From an uncultured Bacteroidales bacterium (GTDB lineage: Bacteria > Bacteroidota > Bacteroidia > Bacteroidales > Muribaculaceae): a DNA stretch of 42,353 nucleotides. Each line of letters starts with the position of its first letter. The stretch's first letter is position 1. The notes below the pieces were generated by a model, which was not told the DNA's origin, did not search any database, and was given only the letters and a program-made list of their open reading frames with translations. Shown one piece after another: positions 1 to 8,211 of the stretch. Location: assembly GCA_900539915.1 (NCBI GenBank), contig UQDU01000020.1, positions 1-42,353 on the forward strand, given 5' to 3'. The translations under genes and the position numbers were made by a program.

Positions 1-32
1 TAAACCAATATCAGTAAACATACAAAACCGAG

Positions 33-545
33 TCAACCATTTTCAGGAACGGACAGAGTGACAGATACAGGCATCTGTATCACACCGTTTTGCCAGAATG
101 GATTACGCGGCTTTGTGAAATTGTTGTATCTCCCCGGTATGAATGTCGGATTGAGCGAAGATTCATAGAGGTAGCCGGCATCGGAGACTGCATGCTCGTC
201 AACTTTCATCATACGGGCCATGCGGTATCCGTGTACCGGTTTGCCGATTATCTGCTCAAGACGCAGACGCGATTCCAGTAAATCCTCGGGGTTGAACACC
301 GTATGGTTCATACCATGGCTGGCAAGCTCATGTCCCTCGTTGATTATACGGGAAACTTCCTCGGGAGCATGCTCGGCAAAGTTTACGGTGACAAAAAAAG
401 TAGCCTTGACACCATGCTTCCGCAGGGTGTCAAGGATTACGTTTGTACCATAGCGTGATATTTCCATCATTCTCTCAAAGGGCATGTCATAACCATGCTC
501 CTGAGGGAGATCGAATTCTTCAATATCAAAGCTGAGGCATATCAT
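33..545 (-). CDS. Polysaccharide deacetylase family protein, C-terminally truncated
   Basis: NodB-fold carbohydrate esterase fragment of 170 residues. The start carries the metal/catalytic Asp of the FDIEEF motif (D7), followed by the SHGMNH motif with two metal-binding histidines (H77, H81) and a conserved GYR region near 107-111. Family members (roughly 250 residues or more, from memory) continue with a C-terminal half holding further active-site residues; here a TGA stops the frame at 33-35. Past that stop the minus-strand frame running TTG ACT CGG stays open to base 1. A one-base error in the A-run (T-run on the plus strand at 40-43) would join the frames, so this may be a contig-edge error rather than a true truncation. 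It lies 15 bases after secA on the same strand and probably shares its transcript. The deacetylase call is firm; the substrate is unknown. Confidence 0.75.
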   Translation of the reverse strand: MICLSFDIEEFDLPQEHGYDMPFERMMEISRYGTNVILDTLRKHGVKATFFVTVNFAEHAPEEVSRIINEGHELASHGMNHTVFNPEDLLESRLRLEQIIGKPVHGYRMARMMKVDEHAVSDAGYLYESSLNPTFIPGRYNNFTKPRNPFWQNGVIQMPVSVTLSVPENG

Positions 546-560
546 ATATTATAGCGAATT

Positions 561-3500
561 TTAAATCTGGCCTCGGCCATGACAGTTCTTGAATTTTTTA
601 CCGCTACCACAAGGGCATGGGTCATTACGGCCAACTTTCAGACCGGCCTTAGCAGGCATCGGCTTGGGAGCCTGTCCCTGCGGTGCACTGGCTGCGGCAC
701 GCTGGGCATCCTCGCCGGGGAGCGACGGCTTGTTGGCTCTGTAACGTGAGTAGTCGGTAGGACGCTCGGGAGCTGCTTGCTTTACGGCGGCGGTATTGGA
801 CGTGCGTTCGTTTTCAGGCTCAGGCTCGCGCAGATATATCTGACCTCTCATAAGAGCTGTCATCGTCTTGCTGTTGAGATTGTTGAGCATCTGTTCAAAC
901 AGATGGAACGACTCGACTTTGTAGATAACCAGAGGATCTTTCTGCTCATATGACGCATTCTGCACTGACTGGCGCAGCTGGTCAAGCTCACGGAGATGCT
1001 CTTTCCAAAGCTCGTCGATAGTGACAAGCAGCACGGCCTTGTGCCACTCCTTGACTATCGAACGGCACTCGGTATTGTAGGCCTCCATGATGTCGACGGC
1101 AAGATTGAATATGCGTTTGCCGTCGGTGATGGGCACGATGATTTTGTTGGTGATGCCACGGTTTTCCACACAGTCTTTGACCACGGGTTTTGCGACTTCA
1201 ATGATGCGTTCGCTCCGTCGGTCCAGAGTCTCGGTGGCGGCGGCGTGTATGCGGTCGGTCTTTTCTTCCTTCGACATGCTGCGGAACTCGTCTTCGGTAA
1301 AGGGAGCTTCGATGGTCAGCACCTTCATCAGAGCCATCTGCAGCTCCGCATAGTCATTGGGCGAATCATATGAGATGACAAGATTTTCGATGAAGTCATA
1401 CATCATGTTGGCGATGTCAATACCGACTCGTTCGCCTAAGAGCGCATGATGGCGGCGTGTATAGATATACGTACGCTGCTTGTTCATCACGTCATCGTAT
1501 TCAAGCAGACGCTTACGTATGCCGAAGTTGTTTTCCTCGACTCGTTTCTGGGCGTTTTCGATGGCACGGGTGACCATCTTGCTCTCTATCATCTCGCCTT
1601 CCTGGAGTCCGAGGGTATCAAGCATCTTCATCACGCGGTCGGTGGCAAACAGACGCATGAGCTGATCTTCAAATGACACGTAGAACACCGAAGACCCCGG
1701 GTCGCCCTGACGTCCCGCACGTCCACGCAGCTGACGGTCAACTCGGCGTGATTCATGTCGTTCGGTACCGATGATGGCCAGACCTCCGGCATCCTTGACC
1801 TCCTGAGGGAGCTTGATGTCCGTACCACGACCGGCCATGTTGGTGGCGATGGTCACAGTACCGGCCTTACCTGCAAGGGCCACGATGTCGGCTTCCTTCT
1901 GATGCAGCTTGGCATTGAGGACATTGTGGGGGATGTGGCGGAGAGTAAGCATGCGGCTGAGCAGCTCCGAGATTTCCACCGAAGTGGTACCAACAAGCAC
2001 CGGGCGGCCTTTATCCACCATCGCCTGGATTTCGTCAATGACAGCGGCATATTTCTCCTTCTTGGTCTTGTAGACACGGTCATTCATGTCGTGACGGGCT
2101 ACAGGACGGTTGGTAGGGATTGTGACAACATCAAGTTTATAGATGTCCCAAAGCTCACCGGCTTCTGTTTCAGCCGTACCGGTCATACCGGCCAGCTTGT
2201 GGTACATGCGGAAGTAGTTCTGGAGGGTTATGGTCGCAAATGTCTGTGTAGCAGCCTCAACCTTCACACCTTCCTTGGCCTCGATGGCCTGATGCAAGCC
2301 GTCACTATAGCGTCGGCCTTCCATGATACGGCCAGTCTGTTCATCGACGATTTTGATTTTGTTGTCATCGATGACATACTCCACATCTTTTTCAAACAGG
2401 GTGTAGGCCTTTAGCAGCTGAGCCACTGTGTGCACGCGCTCTGCTTTGACGGCATACTGCTGCATTAGCTCGTCTTTTTTCTGCTGACGCTCCTCGAGGT
2501 CGGCTATGTGTTCGGTCTCTGAGAGCTGGGCGGCGATGTCGGGGAGCACAAAGAATTTCGGGTCTTCGCTCTTGCCGGTCAACTCGTCAATACCCTTGTC
2601 AGTAAGGTCTACGCTGCGGTTCTTTTCGTCAATGACGAAGTAAAGCGGCTCGGTAGCCTTGGGCATCTCGCGCTCATTGTCCTGCAGATAATATGCTTCG
2701 GTCTCCAGGAGGATATTCTTCATGCCTTCCTGACTCAGGAACTTGATGAGAGCTCCGTTTTTAGGCAGACCCTTGTAGGCTCTGAACAGCTGCAAAGCGC
2801 CTTCCTTGCGCACTTCCTTGTCGTCAGATGCAAGTTTGGTCTTTGCATCCGACAGCAGTTTGGTGACGAGTCTGCGCTGCGCTTCTACCACTTTCTCTAC
2901 ATTGTGGCGGTACTGGTCAAACAGCTGGTCGTCGCCCTTGGGTACGGGACCTGATATAATCAGGGGTGTACGGGCGTCGTCGATAAGCACCGAGTCGACC
3001 TCATCGACTATGGCATAGTAGTGCTTGCGCTGCACCATATCTGCCGGAGACATGGCCATGTTGTCGCGCAGATAATCGAAACCGAACTCGTTGTTGGTAC
3101 CGAAAGTGATGTCGCAGTTATATGCCGCACGACGCTGGGGTGTGTTAGGCTGGTGCTTGTCTATGCAGTCTACGGTAGAGCCGTGGAACATGTACAAAGG
3201 TCCCATCCATTCGGAGTCACGTTTTGACAGATAGTCGTTGACGGTGACTACATGGACGCCGCGGCCCGACAGGGAGCGCAGGAATACCGGCAGGGTTGCC
3301 ACAAGGGTCTTACCTTCACCAGTCGCCATCTCGGCTATCTTGCCCTGATGGAGCACGATGCCGCCTATCAGCTGCACCTCATAGTGTACCATATCCCACA
3401 CGATTTCGTTGCCACCGGCAATCCATCGGTTCTTGTATATGGCCTTGTCGCCGTCAATGGTTACGAAATCCTTGCCTTGTGCAGCCAGATCGCGGTCAAG

Positions 3501-3899
3501 CTGCGATGCCGTCACCTCGATAGTCTCATTTGCGGCAAAACGTGATGCAGTCTCACGTATGGCTGCAAACACTACCGGCAGGTGCTCGTTGAGTTTGTCT
3601 TCTATCGTGTCAAGGATTTTCTTCTCATGCTTGTCAATGTCATCCCACAGCGGTTGACGCTTGTCAAAAGGCAGAGTCTCAATCTCTTTCTTCGTATTGG
3701 TGATGAATTCGGTATCGGCGGCTATGGAGTTCTTGATGTCTTCGCGCACATTGGTGATTACACCGCGTAACTCATCATTGGAGAGTGATGTCAGTTTCGG
3801 GATTTCAGCCTTGATTTTGTCAAGGATGGGCTGTATCTCACGCAAGTCGCGCTGTGACTTGTTGCCGAATATCTTGCTTAAAAATGATGAAAATGCCAT
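561..3899 (-). CDS. secA: Preprotein translocase ATPase SecA
   Basis: Motor of the Sec pathway: binds unfolded preproteins and drives them through SecYEG using ATP. The 1112-residue length fits the long Bacteroidetes SecA. Walker A (MATGEGKT, about 191-198), the DEVD Walker B motif and the late MAGRGTDI helicase motif are visible. A proline/alanine-rich linker leads to the C-terminal zinc-binding tail CPCGSGKKFKNCH that in E. coli contacts SecB and lipids. The ATG at 3897-3899 is the only sensible start and no Shine-Dalgarno precedes it, as usual in the phylum. It follows the phosphatase-fold gene by 64 bases on the same strand and precedes the deacetylase by 15, so the four minus-strand genes may be co-transcribed. 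Confidence 0.98.
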   Translation of the reverse strand: MAFSSFLSKIFGNKSQRDLREIQPILDKIKAEIPKLTSLSNDELRGVITNVREDIKNSIAADTEFITNTKKEIETLPFDKRQPLWDDIDKHEKKILDTIEDKLNEHLPVVFAAIRETASRFAANETIEVTASQLDRDLAAQGKDFVTIDGDKAIYKNRWIAGGNEIVWDMVHYEVQLIGGIVLHQGKIAEMATGEGKTLVATLPVFLRSLSGRGVHVVTVNDYLSKRDSEWMGPLYMFHGSTVDCIDKHQPNTPQRRAAYNCDITFGTNNEFGFDYLRDNMAMSPADMVQRKHYYAIVDEVDSVLIDDARTPLIISGPVPKGDDQLFDQYRHNVEKVVEAQRRLVTKLLSDAKTKLASDDKEVRKEGALQLFRAYKGLPKNGALIKFLSQEGMKNILLETEAYYLQDNEREMPKATEPLYFVIDEKNRSVDLTDKGIDELTGKSEDPKFFVLPDIAAQLSETEHIADLEERQQKKDELMQQYAVKAERVHTVAQLLKAYTLFEKDVEYVIDDNKIKIVDEQTGRIMEGRRYSDGLHQAIEAKEGVKVEAATQTFATITLQNYFRMYHKLAGMTGTAETEAGELWDIYKLDVVTIPTNRPVARHDMNDRVYKTKKEKYAAVIDEIQAMVDKGRPVLVGTTSVEISELLSRMLTLRHIPHNVLNAKLHQKEADIVALAGKAGTVTIATNMAGRGTDIKLPQEVKDAGGLAIIGTERHESRRVDRQLRGRAGRQGDPGSSVFYVSFEDQLMRLFATDRVMKMLDTLGLQEGEMIESKMVTRAIENAQKRVEENNFGIRKRLLEYDDVMNKQRTYIYTRRHHALLGERVGIDIANMMYDFIENLVISYDSPNDYAELQMALMKVLTIEAPFTEDEFRSMSKEEKTDRIHAAATETLDRRSERIIEVAKPVVKDCVENRGITNKIIVPITDGKRIFNLAVDIMEAYNTECRSIVKEWHKAVLLVTIDELWKEHLRELDQLRQSVQNASYEQKDPLVIYKVESFHLFEQMLNNLNSKTMTALMRGQIYLREPEPENERTSNTAAVKQAAPERPTDYSRYRANKPSLPGEDAQRAAASAPQGQAPKPMPAKAGLKVGRNDPCPCGSGKKFKNCHGRGQI

Positions 3900-3963
3900 T
3901 ATATTATATAGGTGGTATATGTATTTTTCTCTAATAGGTTTTCTTGATGGAGAGTCGGAGGTG

Positions 3964-5586
3964 TCAGAACACTGGAGATAACGAAGCCCCTCCGGGTGAA
4001 CGTATGCGCAACAGGCGGCATACTGATGGCGCTATGGCGCGAGCATCTATGGTGTTGCCGATTTTTACATTGCCCAATTCAGGAGCAAGTATATAGAAAG
4101 GCATCTGTACATTGGCGATTCTTTCCACTCCGCTGTTGGCGGTGCGGATGCTGCCATTGGTCGCAGATTCTATTTCCCATCCCGGATTAACGGTGATGAG
4201 TATGTCACCGGCGTAAGTGGTGTTTATATTCCCGGCGGCATCCTTGCTGAGGGCTTCGTCAAGGGTCTCGGCCTTGACCACACCGCTCATCTGTGACAGG
4301 AAGGAAGCTGCCTCATCACGCAGGTCGGCTATGTCAAGGTTCTTATCCTTGGCGAGTTTACGGTTAAGGTAAAACTGCTTGTCATTATATCCCTTGACCC
4401 ACTCGCCGTTGCCATGCACAGCCATGAGATACATGTTGAGCAGCCCCATGGCTTTTTGCGGTGAGAATTTGCCCCAAGGTATGCGCCACTGTTCGTCATC
4501 GCGGCGATATGGCGTAGTGGCCGGGATGCCCGAAAGCATTATTACTTTAGAGCCGCCGGCCGCAGCTTCATCAGCCGCTTTGAACAGACGTGACAGGTCA
4601 GCATCCAGGCGTATATAAGCGTCAGCGGTCTCAGTCCGCGTATCCGCTGTGCGGGCATAGGGATATTGCGAAAGCTGGTATCCTATATTGAGCACATTGA
4701 TTCCATTGCCCTGCGTCGGGGTCATGGATTTGAGATATTCGATGGCAACATCAGTTATCTCGGTATTGACAAGCGGCGAATATTTGAATGCCTCTACCCT
4801 ATCAGCATCTTTCGAGGGATAGGTATAGGTAAACGGATATTTGCTCTTGCTCTCGGGAAGCCAGGGAAGCTGTAGGGTTTTGGCTGCCGGTATCCATCTG
4901 GCGGTGTCAAGCCTTGAGGTTAACGGCTGCTTGTAATTGCGCGAAGAAATCTCTCTGGGAGTTTCTTTGTACCATGTGGTGGTGGCCCACTTGCCTGACT
5001 TGGAGTCAATCCATGCAGCAGTATTGCCCGCATGGCCGGCCATAAGCAATGCCAGACTATAATCAGGTGCGAATGCCGCCACCCGGGCTATTCCGGCTCC
5101 GTCGATACGTATTTCGTCAGACAGAGTAGAGACATTGATAGCCTTAGGTGACACAGAGGTCTGGGTGAAATTACCCATGACGCTCTCATCGGTGAATATA
5201 TCGGTCAGTTTGCCGGTCGCAGCATCATAGACCAATTGTGCAGGGATACCATTGACAGCAGCACCTGTTCCGGTCATAAGCATGGCAGCTGACGATGCCG
5301 GATTGGACACATAGCCGTAATCAATATCATCGGCATAGGCCGCCGATGACATCAGACGGACAAAACCGTCATGCTCGAACGAATCCTGAAGCAGGCCAAG
5401 ATATTGGCCGTCCAAACCCTCGACTATTATGTTTACCAGCAATGCCGGACGCTTTGACTGCCTGGCGGCATATCTGCTGTCAGACGCATCAGCAGAGGTC
5501 ACACATGATGCAACCACTGAGAGGAGTCCGCATAACAGGAAGCGAGTGTTAGTATTTCTGGTCAGGATAGTCTTTTTCTGGTCCAT
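3964..5586 (-). CDS. Exported alkaline-phosphatase-fold protein, probably catalytically inactive
   Basis: 540 residues. An N-terminal hydrophobic segment (about 15-28) ends in VASC, a plausible lipobox with Cys28, so it is probably a lipoprotein facing the periplasm or surface. The domain resembles the type I phosphodiesterase/alkaline phosphatase superfamily: NIIVEGLDGQYL sits where the family has a metal-binding Asp, and SNPASSAAMLMTGTGAAVNGI matches the nucleophile region. The canonical Asp is Glu56, the usual TxDHG is LSGIPAT (351-357), and the D-x3-H pair is not visible around 300-320. I infer loss of metal binding and hydrolysis, with a possible binding or scaffold role. Its start overlaps the end of the Lnb-like gene by 25 bases, implying translational coupling. 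Confidence 0.72.
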   Translation of the reverse strand: MDQKKTILTRNTNTRFLLCGLLSVVASCVTSADASDSRYAARQSKRPALLVNIIVEGLDGQYLGLLQDSFEHDGFVRLMSSAAYADDIDYGYVSNPASSAAMLMTGTGAAVNGIPAQLVYDAATGKLTDIFTDESVMGNFTQTSVSPKAINVSTLSDEIRIDGAGIARVAAFAPDYSLALLMAGHAGNTAAWIDSKSGKWATTTWYKETPREISSRNYKQPLTSRLDTARWIPAAKTLQLPWLPESKSKYPFTYTYPSKDADRVEAFKYSPLVNTEITDVAIEYLKSMTPTQGNGINVLNIGYQLSQYPYARTADTRTETADAYIRLDADLSRLFKAADEAAAGGSKVIMLSGIPATTPYRRDDEQWRIPWGKFSPQKAMGLLNMYLMAVHGNGEWVKGYNDKQFYLNRKLAKDKNLDIADLRDEAASFLSQMSGVVKAETLDEALSKDAAGNINTTYAGDILITVNPGWEIESATNGSIRTANSGVERIANVQMPFYILAPELGNVKIGNTIDARAIAPSVCRLLRIRSPGGASLSPVF

Positions 5587-6755
5587 TTCGCTGTAGCAAT
5601 ATATTGAACCGACAGCACTGCGTCAAGCAGTATCAGAGGCCAAAATGCTGCATTTAATGATTGAACGTTAAAAAGGGCTATTAGCGTCAAAGTCAATAGT
5701 GCTACAAAGTTAGCAAAATGATAATAAATCAACAGTTTATTGCAATTTTTTAACCAAATGCACACTGCCGGGATAATAGCCAGTGGGTTAAGCCACAGCA
5801 AAAGCCAGTTTGGGGAGGTGGCTTCATGGATAGAGACAAAAACCAGGAATGTCAGCAGACATCCGGCAAGGAAGCATATACCATAATGTATGGAATGCAA
5901 TACACGTGGAACTCGGTGTTTTCTCCATGACCGTGATGTTAGCCACAGCCCTGCCAGTGCGAGCACAGATGCTACAGTTAAAGGCGAAAGATACCACGGC
6001 GTAGGAGGCAGTGTGGTCCCATGGTCCGGTCCATCAAGAAGCACATGCTCATCTTTGACCAGCATGCGCCCACGGACTCGGGCACTGTCAAGCAGTGTTT
6101 TAAGTCTGACAGGCGCGAAGCCTTCATCTCTGACCGTTATAGCCTTGTCGATACCGGAGCCGAGGGCCAGGTCTATGCCGAACTGATACCATGGATAATT
6201 CTTGTGGTATCGGCTCATTAGCTGTCGGAATGTAGTGTGAGACTTCTCCGACGAGTCAATCAGGGAGTCTCCCACAGCCGCCTCAATGAACTTCAGCGGC
6301 CTTGTCGCGCAGTTGTCATAAAGATAATTGTACCTGTATTTGCGATTTTCAAGCAGCAAGTTTGCGCGCACTTCCGATAGTAGTATGCCGGTCTGTATGG
6401 AATCGAGGTCGAGAATCTGCTCTACTACCCTGCGTCCGCTCATCCTGTACTCATAGAGCGACAGGTCTGTGGGGAAGGCTGCGGCCATATAATCGGTTTC
6501 GCCCTTTACAAACCTGTAGACGAAATCCGATTCATTAAAATCAAATACACCCCAATTCACACATACATCATAGTCTGCTGATTTGATACGGAGCATCGTG
6601 TGGCCTTCCAGCTCATAGAAAATTCGGCCCGGATAGGCCGTCAGAATACTGACGGTCACATCCTTGTCATTGCTGCCGGCCACGGGTGCCGCCTGTAAGC
6701 CAAAGCCGGTAGCAATGCAACATACAAATGTGACGACTGTCAGCAGAAGCTTCAT
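5562..6755 (-). CDS. Lnb/DUF4105 family membrane protein, probable lipoprotein N-acyltransferase
   Basis: 397 residues from the chosen ATG. Signal-like MKLLLTVVTF starts here; an upstream in-frame ATG at 6782 would add nine non-signal residues. A periplasmic DUF4105 domain follows, with conserved GH (H52 in ELEGHTM) and DNC (C149 in YLYDNCATRP), the His/Cys pair expected of an NlpC/P60-like thiol active site. The C-terminal third, from about residue 255, holds about five hydrophobic membrane segments. Members of this family have been described in Bacteroides as Lnb, which N-acylates the lipoprotein cysteine in place of Lnt; applying that here is inference. The neighbouring overlapping gene product looks like a lipoprotein, and secA lies downstream. 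Confidence 0.72.
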   Translation of the reverse strand: MKLLLTVVTFVCCIATGFGLQAAPVAGSNDKDVTVSILTAYPGRIFYELEGHTMLRIKSADYDVCVNWGVFDFNESDFVYRFVKGETDYMAAAFPTDLSLYEYRMSGRRVVEQILDLDSIQTGILLSEVRANLLLENRKYRYNYLYDNCATRPLKFIEAAVGDSLIDSSEKSHTTFRQLMSRYHKNYPWYQFGIDLALGSGIDKAITVRDEGFAPVRLKTLLDSARVRGRMLVKDEHVLLDGPDHGTTLPPTPWYLSPLTVASVLALAGLWLTSRSWRKHRVPRVLHSIHYGICFLAGCLLTFLVFVSIHEATSPNWLLLWLNPLAIIPAVCIWLKNCNKLLIYYHFANFVALLTLTLIALFNVQSLNAAFWPLILLDAVLSVQYIATAKWTRKRLS

Positions 6756-6786
6756 CGAAATTCGGGTTGAAATGATAAACATATAG

Positions 6787-6794
6787 CAAATTTA
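6787..6794 (-). promoter_or_regulatory. -7 promoter box for the minus-strand Lnb/secA gene group
   Basis: Reads TAAATTTG on the minus strand, a full match to the Bacteroidetes TAnnTTTG box. It is 31 bases before the chosen ATG at 6755, predicting a leader of about 25 bases. No clear -33 TTTG is seen, so confidence is moderate. Confidence 0.42.
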
Positions 6795-6837
6795 GACATT
6801 TTAAATCATCATACATAGATGTCATAACGATTTTGCT

Positions 6838-6845
6838 TATCTTTG
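6838..6845 (+). promoter_or_regulatory. -7 promoter box for the PD40 protein gene
   Basis: TATCTTTG, a full match to TAnnTTTG, 25 bases before the ATG at 6871. The -33 region lacks a clear TTTG. With the opposing box at 6787-6794 this makes a compact divergent promoter region. Confidence 0.45.
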
Positions 6846-6870
6846 CTGATATTTTATAGTGTATCATGGC

Positions 6871-8178
6871 ATGTCTATGAAGTATAGAAACAGCAATATC
6901 CGACTCCATTTTTTTATAACATTATACATCGCAGCGACTCTCGGAGGAAGTGCCGTCTATCCGCAATCCAAGAAAAACAGCGGAAACGGCAAAGCGGCAA
7001 AATCAGAGCAAGCTGCCGTATCGTCAGCCTCTGTGATTGAGGAAATCAGAAAGGAAATATCTGATTACAACCTCGATAAAGCTGAGGAACTGATAGACAA
7101 GGCAGAGGCCGCCAACCGACGCAACAAGAAGAAAAATCCCCTCCCTGAGGGATTAGAAGAGGCCAAAGACAACATTATCAAGATGCGGGAAATGCTCGAC
7201 AGGGTTGAATCTATCGAGATAATCGACAGCGTTTCTGTCGCGAAAAAAGACGCCTACACCCATATACCTCTGTCGCCGGCATCAGGACGCTATCTTGCCC
7301 CATCGGTGCTTCCCGAAGTGTTTCCGCACAAAGACGCATCTACTGTATATGCCACCGAGGACTACTCCATGCTCATGTGGGGAGCCCGTAATCCTAAAGG
7401 CTCTATGAGCATATACCAGAGTGATCGCCTGTCTGATGGCACGTATGCAGCTCCGGTGGCGATAGAAGGCGAATTTGGAGATGCCGACATTGACTACCCA
7501 TACCTGTCGACTGACGGTATTACACTGTATTTTGCATCAAAGAATACTGACGGTCTTGGCGGATATGACATTTATATGACCCGACGTGAGGATGGTAAGT
7601 TTCTGCTTCCTCAGAATCTCGGCATGCCGTATAACTCCCTTTCTGACGATTATCTGCTCATCATAGATGATGTCAAGAATGTGGGCTGGTGGATGACAGA
7701 ACGTACATCCGCGCCCGGCATGGTGACGATATATACCTTCATACCCCAGGAGCTTCGTAAAAACTATCCGCCTGATACCCCCGGACTCGCATCTCTGGCA
7801 AACGTAAAGTCTTATAAATCAAGCTGGACTCCCGGTAAGGACTACACGGCTATTATCGCCGCTTCGCGTCAGACTCCATCGGATGAAAAGTCCAAGGAGG
7901 CGGCATTTGAGTTTTATATCCCGGGCAAAGGCATATATCACTCATATTTCGATTTCAAGTCCGTACAGGCTATGGAGCTGATGAAGGATTATCAGGAGAT
8001 GAAAAACAAATATGACTCCCTCAGAAGCCATCTATCGAAATTACGCATGTCATATGCGTCAGGCCAAAGAAATACGGCTGAAGATATAATCAAAGGTGAA
8101 AAAGAGATACAGACGCTCCAAAAGGATATGAAAGCTCTCAGCAACGAGATAGTCCGCACGGAGCAGTCGGCAGAGTAA
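6871..8178 (+). CDS. Exported PD40/WD40-like beta-propeller protein with C-terminal coiled coil
   Basis: 435 residues from ATG 6871; ATG 6877 is equally possible, and an in-frame GTG at 6859 is unlikely because it lies where the transcript should begin. An N-terminal hydrophobic segment (LHFFITLYIAATLGG) looks like a signal peptide. A charged helical stretch (EEIRKEISDYNLDKAEELIDKAEAA...) follows, then a beta-propeller-like core with the TolB/PD40 signature DIDYPYLSTDGITLYFASKNTDGLGGYDIY (each part about 200-260). The last 70 residues (MKNKYDSLRSHLSKL to the end) are predicted coiled coil. PD40 repeats occur in periplasmic or envelope proteins of Bacteroidetes; the partner here is unknown. 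cstA follows after 33 bases. Confidence 0.7.
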   Translation: MSMKYRNSNIRLHFFITLYIAATLGGSAVYPQSKKNSGNGKAAKSEQAAVSSASVIEEIRKEISDYNLDKAEELIDKAEAANRRNKKKNPLPEGLEEAKDNIIKMREMLDRVESIEIIDSVSVAKKDAYTHIPLSPASGRYLAPSVLPEVFPHKDASTVYATEDYSMLMWGARNPKGSMSIYQSDRLSDGTYAAPVAIEGEFGDADIDYPYLSTDGITLYFASKNTDGLGGYDIYMTRREDGKFLLPQNLGMPYNSLSDDYLLIIDDVKNVGWWMTERTSAPGMVTIYTFIPQELRKNYPPDTPGLASLANVKSYKSSWTPGKDYTAIIAASRQTPSDEKSKEAAFEFYIPGKGIYHSYFDFKSVQAMELMKDYQEMKNKYDSLRSHLSKLRMSYASGQRNTAEDIIKGEKEIQTLQKDMKALSNEIVRTEQSAE

Positions 8179-8211
8179 ATTAAAGATACATACAAAACAT
8201 ATATTCCAATC

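Noticed and set aside
6859..6870. GTG start for the PD40 protein
   Set aside because: It is about 14 bases after the -7 box and adds residues ahead of a good signal peptide; the ATGs at 6871 and 6877 are better.
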